A DNA stretch of 64,000 nt from NCBI GenBank assembly GCA_046297935.1, contig JBKBHA010000004.1, forward strand, positions 1 to 64,000, in the 5' to 3' direction. Below are positions 1 through 8,577 of this stretch, one piece after another. The notes beneath the pieces were generated by a model. The model had not been told where the DNA came from and did no database searches. It was given only the letters and a program-made list of their open reading frames with translations. Source of the DNA: CAYMZZ01 sp046297935. GTDB lineage: Bacteria > Bacteroidota > Bacteroidia > Chitinophagales > Chitinophagaceae. The position numbers were made by a program, and so were the translations under genes. The first letter of the stretch is position 1, and every line of letters begins with the position of its first letter.

Positions 1-17
1 GTTGTTGCTGTTTTCAA

Positions 18-351
18 CACTCGGTCGGAAGGGCGGTCCGACCGGGTAGCGGTGAGGGCGTGTTGAGGTTGTTTGCGGACACTCGGTCGGAAGGGTGGTC
101 CGACCGGGTTGCGGAGTTTGCATGATGTCGCAGATTTCAACACTCGGTCGGAAGGGCGGTCCGACCGAGGGCCGGCGAGCGCATGTTGAGGCTGATTGTG
201 GTCACTCGGTCGGAAGGGTCGCCCGACCGGGTTGTGAAGCTTGTATGATGCCGCAGATTTCAACACTCGGTCGGAAGGGTGGTCCGACCGGGTTGTGAAG
301 CTTGCATAATGTCTCAGATTTCAACACTCGGTCGGAAGAACGGTCCGACCG
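18..351. repeat. Tandem array of about 61.5-bp units with palindromic core
   Basis: Six copies of a core CACTCGGTCGGAAGGG-N-GTCCGACCG begin near 18, 80, 141, 203, 264 and 325. Each core has an 8-bp inverted repeat (CGGTCGGA / TCCGACCG) around a 7-nt loop; copy 4 has one mismatch in the right arm. The sequences between cores are of two kinds: type A (GGTTGYGRAGYTTGYATRATG...CAGATTTCAA) after copies 2, 4 and 5, and type B (GAG..GTTGAGG..) after copies 1 and 3. The higher-order period is therefore about 123 bp (cores 1, 3 and 5 are exactly 123 apart). Because the spacers repeat, it is not a CRISPR. The array may continue to the left of the window. Confidence 0.9.
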
Positions 352-360
352 AGGGCAGGA

Positions 361-631
361 TCACTGGTCACCACAGCTTCTACTAACTGAGTTGATAGAA
401 CACTCCCGCTCTAACAAACCAGTAAATGAATATTGACGGACAACCCTTAAGGCTATCGGTAACAATGGGGTGCAATTTCCGATAAAGGGTCTCAGCTACC
501 GAATAGATATTGACTTAGACGAAAGACGAATTCTTCTCCTTTCCCATAGAAGATTTTCAACAGAAAAGCTTTTTGAATCAGCCAGCGTCCGCCTAAAAAA
601 TACGCTAATTCAAATACTAACAACCAGTCCT
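361..631. other. Gene-free stretch after the repeat array
   Basis: No convincing gene is visible here. A 70-codon plus-strand frame starting at 470 runs into the 3' end of the phosphatase gene on the other strand. It has no recognisable domain and no promoter, so it is not called. No terminator-like hairpin with a T tract is evident on the minus strand after the phosphatase stop. Confidence 0.5.
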
Positions 632-1876
632 TCAACGAACTTCCAAATTCTGCTTTTGGTTCATAAGCCATCGATTAAGTGAATTGTGAGGAGCTTCCAA
701 CACAAACTTGCTGAAATCACCTCCAACTTCAGAAAGCGGAATTCTTATCTGCCCATCCTTCACTTTCACCGTACGTAATAATCGATAATCATCAACGGAA
801 CCAGACTTATACTGGTTGGTATTGCTGACAAATACCTTCACCTTCCCCTTCCTGTATCTGGGGGTCCAGCTGATCACCACCTGATCACCAGCCACAACTG
901 CGCGAGCGTCACTGATCGAAATTTTTCCAATCAAGGCTGTTCCATCTATCTCACGCTTCACTGACTCCGGAATGGAAATCTCCAAAAATCTCGCAATACT
1001 AGGCATAATATCAGCCTGCGAAGCCCTGCCTTCACGAAAATGACTATTCAGTCCGCTGGCATTGGTGACGATCCACGCGAGCTTCTCACGATCAGACTGG
1101 CCACCATGATTTCGGCCAGTGGCAGAATCACGGCCATGATCTGTGGTGATGTATATCTGCCAGTCTTCACCAGTTTGTTTCCTTCGCTCCACAATGGCGC
1201 GCCAGATGCGCCCCACTTGATCATCCATATGCTCAATGGCATCATAATACCGCTTGCCATCACCATAGCGATGCCCCATATCATCGGTATACTCCAGATA
1301 CACCCACGACAGATCGGGACCATCGCTGCGAATAAAAGCAGCAGCATGATCAACTACAGCATCGTCAATTTTTTTCATGTAAGCAGCATCACGGTCGTGG
1401 GGATAATTAACGGTGTCGAGCTCAAGACCATCGAAATGATGATCCACTTTTATATTACGGGTAGCAGCGAGACCATCGCCAACCAACTTGGTACGATTGT
1501 CGAGCCATGACGAAAACACGGCAATCTTTCGGTCGGGATAACTGTCTTTAAAAAGCCGGAAAATGGTAGGGTAGTTATAATTCGGGGCAGTAATATCATT
1601 GTCCCAAACATTATGCTTGTTAACCCAGGTCCCGGTTAAAACCGTGTTATAGCCAACTGCACTGATGGTCGGCGTTTGCGAGTATCCTCCACGTTCACCT
1701 CCGGCTAGCGCATGCGTATACCCGCCTTCAGCGGCAATAGCATCAAGATTTGGCGTGGAAAGCTTTTCAATTAAATCGGCTGAAATACCGTCTACAATAA
1801 CAAATATGGCTTTCTTCTGCCGGGCAGAAACCTGCAAAGTCAGTAATGACAAAATAAAAAAGACAATGGATCTCAT
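632..1876 (-). CDS. Exported alkaline-phosphatase-superfamily phosphodiesterase/phosphatase
   Basis: This 414-aa protein belongs to the alkaline phosphatase/nucleotide pyrophosphatase (type I phosphodiesterase) superfamily. The chosen ATG gives a clean signal peptide (MRSIVFFILSLLTLQVSA); a longer reading frame upstream would bury it. Two-metal-site elements are in the expected order: D29 in VIVDGIS, a probable nucleophile S72 in PTISAVGYNTVLTG, an Asp/His pair in YTDDMGHRYG, the DHG motif in YITTDHGRD and a final His in GRNHGGQ. The family hydrolyses phosphate mono- or diesters in the periplasm; the substrate cannot be read from sequence. It faces away from the fucosidase gene with about 210 bp between the start codons, so it may be regulated with the glycan locus. 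Sulfatase activity is less likely because no C/S-x-P-x-R motif is seen. Confidence 0.8.
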   Translation of the reverse strand: MRSIVFFILSLLTLQVSARQKKAIFVIVDGISADLIEKLSTPNLDAIAAEGGYTHALAGGERGGYSQTPTISAVGYNTVLTGTWVNKHNVWDNDITAPNYNYPTIFRLFKDSYPDRKIAVFSSWLDNRTKLVGDGLAATRNIKVDHHFDGLELDTVNYPHDRDAAYMKKIDDAVVDHAAAFIRSDGPDLSWVYLEYTDDMGHRYGDGKRYYDAIEHMDDQVGRIWRAIVERRKQTGEDWQIYITTDHGRDSATGRNHGGQSDREKLAWIVTNASGLNSHFREGRASQADIMPSIARFLEISIPESVKREIDGTALIGKISISDARAVVAGDQVVISWTPRYRKGKVKVFVSNTNQYKSGSVDDYRLLRTVKVKDGQIRIPLSEVGGDFSKFVLEAPHNSLNRWLMNQKQNLEVR

Positions 1877-2089
1877 AATGGGTGGGTTTCCGTGAAGGTA
1901 AAGCGAGGCACGTAGCATAAACAACAGACAGGAATGATCAGACTTTTTACCTGTTTACCCACGATTTTTTCAGCAAGATTTCTCAAGCCTTAAAATCCGG
2001 TATGCAAAGCAAACGTTTGGCTTTTTAAAAAAGAATAGAAAGCACTGCAACTGCTTTCATTCCTTTACCTTTCAGGCAACAGTAAAATT

Positions 2090-3490
2090 ATGAAACATCC
2101 AAAGGCTTTCGGGATTTTCCTGCTTTGCAGTGGACTTTCGTTCTTACTTCTTCTCAGCAACAAGGCCAACGCCCAACAACGAGAAGATATTCCGGGCTGG
2201 GAGCAGTTGGATGCAAGACCGGTGCCCAATTGGTTTCAGGATGCCAAGCTGGGCATCTTCATCCATTGGGGACTTTATTCCGTGCCGGCCTGGGCGACCA
2301 ATTCAAATGCAGACGGTTTTGGTTCTAATTACGCTGAATGGTACTGGGAGCGTCTTAATAATGCCAAACTAAAGATACACAAAGAATTTGTTGACTTTCA
2401 TAACAAAACCTACGGTCCACAATTTCCCTATCAGGAGTTTGCATCGCGGTTCACCTGCGAGCTGTTCGATCCTGTATTCTGGGCCAGCGTTTTTAAGAAT
2501 GCGGGTGCAAAATATGTGGTGCTTACAAGCAAACACCACGACGGATTTGCTTTGTGGCCAAGTGCTGAATCGTGGAACTGGAATGCAATGGATCGCGGCC
2601 CAAGACGGGACCTTGCAGGCGACCTTTCAAAAGCAGTGAAAGACGCCGGACTTAAAATGGGATTTTATTACTCCCTCTACGAATGGTATAACCCGCTTTA
2701 CAAATCCAACGTCAACAAATACGTGGATCAACATATGCTTCCACAACTGAAAGATCTGGTGCAACGGTACAAGCCGGATATTATCTGGCCGGATGGTGAA
2801 TGGGATCATAATGACACTGTCTGGCGAAGCCGCGAGTTCCTGAATTGGTTGTATACCCAGTCGGCGGTGAAAGATTCTGTGGCAACCAACGATCGTTGGG
2901 GAGCGGGTCGTAATCATGGTGGTTTCAACACGAGCGAATACGGAAGTGGCACATCCACTCTCACCCGACCCTGGGAAGAATGTCGGGGTATTGGACAATC
3001 ATTCGGCTACAACCGAAACGAAAACCTGGAGCAGTATGCCAGCAGTCGCGAACTGATACACCAGTTTATCGACATTGTGGCCCGAGGCGGCAACTTGTTG
3101 TTGAATATCGGACCGGCAGCCGATGGAAGCATCCCGGTGATCATGCAACAGCGATTAAAGGAACTGGGCGATTGGCTGCGCGTAAACGGAGAAGGAATCT
3201 ACAGCACACGCGCCTGGAACAAAGGCACCCGCCAGGGGGATACGCAGTTTTTTACCAGAAAAGGCAATGATCTTTACCTCATCGTCACAAAATGGAAAGA
3301 CAAATGGAATATTTCCGACATACAAAGACCTTCTGAGGTACGAATGCTTGGTTACGAGGGAAAAATAAATACCCGTTATTCTAACAATACTCTGCAGATC
3401 ACTGCACCGGATATTCACCCTGGCAATAATCCTTGCGAACATGCGTGGGTATTTAAGCTAACCAATGCGGCTTATAATTCAGGGAAATAA
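2090..3490 (+). CDS. Alpha-L-fucosidase, GH29 (first copy)
   Basis: This 466-aa exported glycoside hydrolase releases terminal L-fucose with retention of configuration. The signal peptide ends near ANA-QQR at about residue 29. GH29 hallmarks follow in order: PNWFQDAKLGIFIHWGLYSVPAW, the SKHHDGFALWPS motif that lines the fucose pocket, and the nucleophile Asp (D235) in DIIWPDGEWD. A C-terminal beta domain extends from about residue 370. The acid/base residue cannot be assigned because it varies within the family. It shares family but little sequence with the second GH29 at 15.9 kb, so the two probably cleave different linkages. The GH95 and GH88 genes and an L-fucose catabolic set at 26.5 kb support fucosylated glycan use. 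Confidence 0.93.
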   Translation: MKHPKAFGIFLLCSGLSFLLLLSNKANAQQREDIPGWEQLDARPVPNWFQDAKLGIFIHWGLYSVPAWATNSNADGFGSNYAEWYWERLNNAKLKIHKEFVDFHNKTYGPQFPYQEFASRFTCELFDPVFWASVFKNAGAKYVVLTSKHHDGFALWPSAESWNWNAMDRGPRRDLAGDLSKAVKDAGLKMGFYYSLYEWYNPLYKSNVNKYVDQHMLPQLKDLVQRYKPDIIWPDGEWDHNDTVWRSREFLNWLYTQSAVKDSVATNDRWGAGRNHGGFNTSEYGSGTSTLTRPWEECRGIGQSFGYNRNENLEQYASSRELIHQFIDIVARGGNLLLNIGPAADGSIPVIMQQRLKELGDWLRVNGEGIYSTRAWNKGTRQGDTQFFTRKGNDLYLIVTKWKDKWNISDIQRPSEVRMLGYEGKINTRYSNNTLQITAPDIHPGNNPCEHAWVFKLTNAAYNSGK

Positions 3491-3597
3491 ATTTGAGGGT
3501 GAGCAATCGTTTGATTTTGCTTATCTGCCTCAAACTGTTGGTATAATTTGTAACTTTAAAGCCTTCCCTTCAATTCGAACGCAGGGATTCGATTGCT

Positions 3598-6351
3598 ATG
3601 GTTAGTAAAATTCTTCGCAACCGAAAAACCTTACTGGTTTTAGGCCTTTTAATTTTTGCTGCGATTATTTACTGGTGGGTATTGCCAGGGAGGCAAATAG
3701 ACTTCAGTGCCGACGTTAAGCCGATCCTGAACAAGAAATGCATATCCTGTCATGGTGGCGTTAAGGCTAAAGGCGGCTTTAGCCTGCTGTTTCATGAAGA
3801 AGCTCTTGCCAAAACGGAATCCGGCAAGCCGGCTATTATTCCGGGCGATCCCGATGGAAGCGAAATGATCCGTCGGCTTACACTCAGCGATCCGGAAGAA
3901 CGGATGCCTTACAAACATGAACCGCTTACCGCAGAGGAAATACAAACGCTTCGGCTTTGGATCAAACAAGGGGCTAAATGGGGCGATCACTGGGCTTACC
4001 TGCCAGTATCAGAAATTGAATCACCGGAGCTTACAAGTAACTGGATCAGCAACGATGTTGACGCTTTTATTCTGGAAAAACTCAATGAACTTGAGCTGCA
4101 ACCTTCGGCTCAGGCCGACAAAGCAACTTTGTTGCGTCGTGTAAGCCTTGATCTGATTGGAATGTATCCGAAAGAAGAATGGGCGAGCAAGTTCCTGGCT
4201 TCCCAACAGGAGTCAGCCTACGAGGAGTTGGTAGACAGTCTGCTTGCCTCTCCTCATTTCGGTGAGCGCTGGGCTTCGGTTTGGCTGGATGTGGCGCGTT
4301 ACGCAGACACCAAAGGATACGAGTCTGACGGCGGAAGACAGATATGGAAATACCGCGACTGGGTAATTGACGCATTCAATGCCGACATGCCCTATGATTC
4401 ATTCCTGATCAATCAGGTGGCGGGCGACCTGCTTGCTGAATCGCCAACAGATGCACAATTTATTGCTACCGCATTCAGCCGCAATTCCATGACGAACGAT
4501 GAAGGTGGCACAGATAACGAAGAGTTTCGAAACGCGGCAGTGATGGATCGGGTCAACACCACCTGGGAAGGATTAATGGGAACCACTTTTGCCTGCGTGC
4601 AATGTCATAGCCATCCTTACGATCCTTTCAGGCACGATGAGTATTACAAGTTTTTTGCTTATTTCAACAACACACGCGACGAAGATGTGGCAGCTGAATA
4701 TCCACTGCTTCGTGAATTTCCGGATTCGATCAAACATCAATTAAAAGAAGTGACAGACTGGGTTCGTGCTGAATCTGGCGAAAGGCAGGCGCAACAAACA
4801 GAATTGTTTCTTCGCACTTTTCAACCTGCGATAAATACTTATAAAGCGGACGATCTAAATCGCGGCGCGGCCATTGGTAATGGCAATAGCAGTTTGTTTT
4901 TTAGAAATCATGCGAGCGCAAGACTACGAAACGTGAATCTGGCAGGCGCAGACCAGATGATCTGGAATTTTTACTCCAACCAGAAAGCGGGTGTATTGCA
5001 GTTGCGGCTGGATTCGGTTAATGGTCCGCTGCTGGCGAGCTACCCTATTAAACAGGTTGATAAATGGCGCATGGAATCAATTCCATTCACAACATCACAG
5101 AAAGGAGTACACGATATTTACCTGTTGTATCAAACGCCAACCATTCCGGCAGATACAGAAAACTTTTTGGTGATCTTTGACTGGGTAAGCTTTCAACCGG
5201 CGTTTCCGGGGAAAAACAAACCAGGCTATGCAGCCATGTTCAAAAAATTCTGGCAACTGATGAATGCCAACATGCCTACTACACCCGTTATGCTGGAGAA
5301 TCCGAAATGGATGTGGCGTAAAACACATGTGTTTGATCGAGGCAACTGGCGTACCCTGGGCAAAGAAGTAGAGCCTGCTGTACCCGCTTCACTTTCCTAT
5401 GCGATGCCGGAGAATGCACCCAACAATCGCCTGGGTCTTGCGGCATGGCTTACCAGCCCCAAAAATCCGTTGGTGTCCAGAACATTGATCAATAGACTTT
5501 GGGAACAATTGTTTGGAACCGGTATTGCCGAAACGCTGGAAGATATGGGGACCCAGGGTATACCTCCCACACACCAGCAACTGCTGGACCATCTTTCTTA
5601 TAAACTCATGCACGACCATAGATGGAGTGTGAAAAAGACGCTCAAATACCTCGTGATGAGTGCTACCTATCAACAGGATTCGAGGGTAAATAAGGATTTA
5701 TTGGAAAAAGATCCTTTCAATAAATATTACGCGCGCGGACCCAGGGTACGTCTGAGTGCAGAGCAGTTGCGGGATCAGCATCTTTCCATTTCGGGAGCAA
5801 TGAGCGATAAGATGTATGGCCCCGGCGTTATGCCCTGGCAACCGGATGGGATATGGCTTTCGCCCTATAACGGCGAACGCTGGAAAAACAGTGAGGGGGC
5901 AGACCAGTATCGCAGAGCCGTATATACTTACTGGAAACGAACTTCTCCTTACCCGTCGATGATTACATTCGACGGCGCTCAGCGGGTGGTTTGCAATGCA
6001 CGTCGCATACGCACCAACACGCCTTTACAGGCGCTGGTTACGCTGAATGATTCCGTTTATCTGAACATCGCCCGTCATTTTGCAGGCTGGATGTGGCAAC
6101 AGTCGCCAGACAATATCGACCGGCAAATAACGGCAGGCTATGAAAGAATGATGTTTAAATCCATCACGACTGAGAAACTTCAAATATTGAAAGGGCTGTA
6201 CGAGCAAGCGCTGGCTACTTATCGTAAGGATGAGGAAAATGGAACATTTATGCGCGGAGAGCAACTGAGTGATAAGCGGCCGGAGGCGGCTGCGCTGGTG
6301 GTAGTAGCCAACGCGATGCTGAACCTCGACGAAGTGGTTACAAAATCTTAA
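3598..6351 (+). CDS. Membrane-anchored PSCyt1-DUF1549-DUF1553 cytochrome-like protein
   Basis: This 917-aa protein is anchored by a single N-terminal membrane segment (about residues 11-29). A planctomycete-type cytochrome c domain (PSCyt1) follows with a haem motif C48-x-x-C-H52. DUF1549 (PSCyt2) spans roughly 130-370 and contains a second motif C333-x-x-C-H337 in CVQCHSHPYDPF. An insert at about 400-530 resembles a carbohydrate-binding beta-sandwich (CBM6-like). DUF1553 (PSD1) occupies about 600-900. No member of this architecture has a firmly established reaction. The family is typical of Planctomycetes and is often paired with DUF1501 proteins, as here. It opens a run of six or seven co-directional genes. 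A role as electron acceptor for extracytoplasmic sugar oxidation is inference. Confidence 0.88.
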   Translation: MVSKILRNRKTLLVLGLLIFAAIIYWWVLPGRQIDFSADVKPILNKKCISCHGGVKAKGGFSLLFHEEALAKTESGKPAIIPGDPDGSEMIRRLTLSDPEERMPYKHEPLTAEEIQTLRLWIKQGAKWGDHWAYLPVSEIESPELTSNWISNDVDAFILEKLNELELQPSAQADKATLLRRVSLDLIGMYPKEEWASKFLASQQESAYEELVDSLLASPHFGERWASVWLDVARYADTKGYESDGGRQIWKYRDWVIDAFNADMPYDSFLINQVAGDLLAESPTDAQFIATAFSRNSMTNDEGGTDNEEFRNAAVMDRVNTTWEGLMGTTFACVQCHSHPYDPFRHDEYYKFFAYFNNTRDEDVAAEYPLLREFPDSIKHQLKEVTDWVRAESGERQAQQTELFLRTFQPAINTYKADDLNRGAAIGNGNSSLFFRNHASARLRNVNLAGADQMIWNFYSNQKAGVLQLRLDSVNGPLLASYPIKQVDKWRMESIPFTTSQKGVHDIYLLYQTPTIPADTENFLVIFDWVSFQPAFPGKNKPGYAAMFKKFWQLMNANMPTTPVMLENPKWMWRKTHVFDRGNWRTLGKEVEPAVPASLSYAMPENAPNNRLGLAAWLTSPKNPLVSRTLINRLWEQLFGTGIAETLEDMGTQGIPPTHQQLLDHLSYKLMHDHRWSVKKTLKYLVMSATYQQDSRVNKDLLEKDPFNKYYARGPRVRLSAEQLRDQHLSISGAMSDKMYGPGVMPWQPDGIWLSPYNGERWKNSEGADQYRRAVYTYWKRTSPYPSMITFDGAQRVVCNARRIRTNTPLQALVTLNDSVYLNIARHFAGWMWQQSPDNIDRQITAGYERMMFKSITTEKLQILKGLYEQALATYRKDEENGTFMRGEQLSDKRPEAAALVVVANAMLNLDEVVTKS

Positions 6352-6383
6352 GTTTTCATACCATCAATAACTATATACTCAAG

Positions 6384-7745
6384 ATGAAAAAAAACAGCAG
6401 AAGATCGTTCCTTCAAAAAATGGCAACAGGTGTGGTGGGAGCCAGTCTCGCTCCCGTCGTTTCCAATGCAACAGGCGATAATCAGCGGAAAGTATCCCTA
6501 AGTCGCCAGACGAAAGCTGGTGCTGCAGACACTATCAGGCTGGGTCTTATTGGCGCCGGCGGCATGGGGCTCGCCGATGCAAATACAGCCATCACAGTGC
6601 CCGGTGTAAAACTGGTTGCCGCATGCGACTTGTACGACGGACGACTGGCTGATGCTAAACGGATTTATGGTAACGATATTTTTACAACTCGCGATTACCG
6701 GGAACTGATTGCCCGAAAAGATATTGATGCGGTAATTGTAGCAACACCCGATCATTGGCACAAAGATATTTCGGTGGATGCCATGAACCAGGGAAAGGCA
6801 GTGTATTGCGAAAAGCCCATGGTTCATGATGTGTCGGAAGGAGCCGCCGTGGTAGAGGCACAGAACCGAAACAAAGTTGTGTTTCAGGTGGGCAGCCAGG
6901 GCCTGAGTTCGCTGGGAAATGAAAAAGCAAAAGAATTGTTGGCTCAGGGCGCTATTGGTCAACTTAACTACGCTGAGGGATTTTGGGCACGTAACAGCCC
7001 GGAAGGTGCATGGCAATATAAAATACCGGCCGATGCCAGCGAAAAAACAGTCGACTGGAAGCGCTTTCTTCATGATAACCCTACGATACCATTCGACGCC
7101 AAACGATTCTTCCGCTGGCGTTGTTATAAAGACTACGGCACAGGAGTATCGGGCGACCTCTTTGTTCACCTTTTCTCGAGCCTGCATTTTATTACCAATA
7201 GTATGGGGCCGCAAAAGATCATGGCAATGGGTGGGTTGCGCTATTGGAAGGATGGCCGCGAAGTACCGGATATTTTGATGGGCATGTTTGATTATGCCCA
7301 GACGAAAGAACATCCCGCCTTTAATTTGTCGCTTCGCGTGAATTTTGTCGATGGCACAGCCGACAGCACCTATCTGCGGCTGGTGGGAAGTGAAGGAAGT
7401 ATGAACGTGGAATGGGATCGGGTAACCTTGTTCCGTAACAAAGCCTATGCACCAACAGACGATCCATTGTTGGCGACCAAGCTGGGTAAGGATAATCCTT
7501 CCGGATATGTACGTAAGCAGATATTACCTCCGGATAGCACAGTTTACAATGCAGAGAAGGGATACAAAGGTGCTCACTTCGACCATTTCTTCAATTTCTT
7601 CAATGCCATTCGCGAGAAGAAGACGGTGATGGAAGACGCGCTTTTCGGTTACCGCGCCGCCGCGCCTGCTTTGCTTTGTAATGACAGCTATTTTACCAAC
7701 AAAGCCGTGGTATGGGATCCGGAAAAATTGAAAGTAGTTAGCTAA
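6384..7745 (+). CDS. Tat-exported Gfo/Idh/MocA family oxidoreductase
   Basis: This 453-aa protein has a twin-arginine leader (SRRSFLQKM followed by GVVGASLAP). The Rossmann domain begins near residue 50 with LGLIGAGGMGLADAN. The family's catalytic EKP lysine motif is seen in YCEKPMVHD at about residue 146. The C-terminal alpha/beta substrate domain is about 180-430. Members reduce or oxidise sugars and inositols with NAD(P). Tat-exported members carry a tightly held cofactor, as in Zymomonas glucose-fructose oxidoreductase. It lies 32 bp after the PSCyt1-DUF1553 gene and 55 bp before a DUF1080 hydrolase. That company suggests it oxidises the C3 hydroxyl of a glycoside, or acts on the 3-keto product, in the periplasm. 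Confidence 0.9.
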   Translation: MKKNSRRSFLQKMATGVVGASLAPVVSNATGDNQRKVSLSRQTKAGAADTIRLGLIGAGGMGLADANTAITVPGVKLVAACDLYDGRLADAKRIYGNDIFTTRDYRELIARKDIDAVIVATPDHWHKDISVDAMNQGKAVYCEKPMVHDVSEGAAVVEAQNRNKVVFQVGSQGLSSLGNEKAKELLAQGAIGQLNYAEGFWARNSPEGAWQYKIPADASEKTVDWKRFLHDNPTIPFDAKRFFRWRCYKDYGTGVSGDLFVHLFSSLHFITNSMGPQKIMAMGGLRYWKDGREVPDILMGMFDYAQTKEHPAFNLSLRVNFVDGTADSTYLRLVGSEGSMNVEWDRVTLFRNKAYAPTDDPLLATKLGKDNPSGYVRKQILPPDSTVYNAEKGYKGAHFDHFFNFFNAIREKKTVMEDALFGYRAAAPALLCNDSYFTNKAVVWDPEKLKVVS

Positions 7746-7800
7746 TTAATGGTACCTGGATCGACCGATATTTCAGCAATAAAAAACAAAACGACTCAAC

Positions 7801-8550
7801 ATGAAATGGACCGCATGGGCAGCGCTGGCTTTGATACTGGGAGCATGTAACAACCAGGCCGCTGATAAAACAGAAGAAACAGCTACAAAAATGGATGAAA
7901 CTCCAGCTATGAATACATTAACAGATCAGGAAAAGAAAGACGGATGGCAATTGTTGTTCGACGGACAAACGTTGAACGGTTGGAGAATGTATCAGAACAA
8001 GAACGCAGACTGTTGGGGAGTAAAAGACGGCGTAATTTATTGCAAAGGGAGCGAAACAGATAAAAGCGACCTGCGCGCCGACCTGATCAGTGATCAGCAG
8101 TTTGAAAACTTTGAACTATCCATTGAATGGAAAATTGCTCCTCAGGGTAACAGTGGAATCATGTACCATGTCAGCGAAAAATTTCCAGCCGCCTACCTGA
8201 GTGGCCCGGAATATCAGTTGATTGATGATGAAGGGTTCCCTGAAAAGCTGGAAGACTGGCAGAAAACCGCGGCCGATTATGCCATGTATACCACTTCCTC
8301 GCGGCCAACCAAACCAATAGGCGAGTTTAATGTAACTCGAATTGTAGTTAACGGTAACCATCGCGAGCATTGGCTGAATGGAGTTAAGGTGCTTGAATTC
8401 GAAGCCTGGGGTGAGGACTGGAACAAGAGGAAGTCGGAAGGTAAATGGAAAGACACACCAGAGTATGGAATGGAAAAAACCGGCCATATCTGTTTACAGG
8501 ACCACGGCAGTGGCGTATGGTTTCGAAACATAAAGGTTCGTAAGTTGTAA
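7801..8550 (+). CDS. DUF1080 (3-keto-disaccharide hydrolase domain) lipoprotein
   Basis: This 249-aa lipoprotein has a lipobox LILGAC with C16 as the acylated cysteine. A linker rich in Thr, Glu and Lys follows, then one DUF1080 domain from about residue 40 to the end. The domain begins GWQLLFDGQTLNGWR and contains APQGNSGIMYHV, YQLIDDEG and NGVKVLEFE, the conserved stretches of this concanavalin-like beta-sandwich family. DUF1080 proteins are annotated as 3-keto-disaccharide hydrolases, and 3-keto-glycoside cleavage has been shown for some Bacteroides members. The protein should sit on the periplasmic face or the cell surface. Placement directly after a Tat-exported Gfo/Idh enzyme fits a two-step oxidise-then-cleave route. 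Confidence 0.9.
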   Translation: MKWTAWAALALILGACNNQAADKTEETATKMDETPAMNTLTDQEKKDGWQLLFDGQTLNGWRMYQNKNADCWGVKDGVIYCKGSETDKSDLRADLISDQQFENFELSIEWKIAPQGNSGIMYHVSEKFPAAYLSGPEYQLIDDEGFPEKLEDWQKTAADYAMYTTSSRPTKPIGEFNVTRIVVNGNHREHWLNGVKVLEFEAWGEDWNKRKSEGKWKDTPEYGMEKTGHICLQDHGSGVWFRNIKVRKL

Positions 8551-8577
8551 AATGGATTGTTCAATTAACCCTGCAAT

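Noticed and set aside
95..298. 67-codon frame through the tandem palindromes
   Set aside because: Its codons are only the repeat read in one frame; no start signal or domain.
18..351. CRISPR array
   Set aside because: Spacers are two repeated types, not unique, and no cas genes are present.
470..682. 70-codon plus-strand frame before the phosphatase
   Set aside because: No domain, no promoter, and it overlaps the 3' end of a well-supported gene on the other strand.
632..1876. Sulfatase
   Set aside because: The C/S-x-P-x-R formylglycine motif is absent and the nucleophile region fits phosphodiesterases better.
6498..7313. 271-codon minus-strand frame
   Set aside because: Lies wholly inside the Gfo/Idh gene; its product has no domain and is rich in Cys, His and Phe as expected for an antisense frame.
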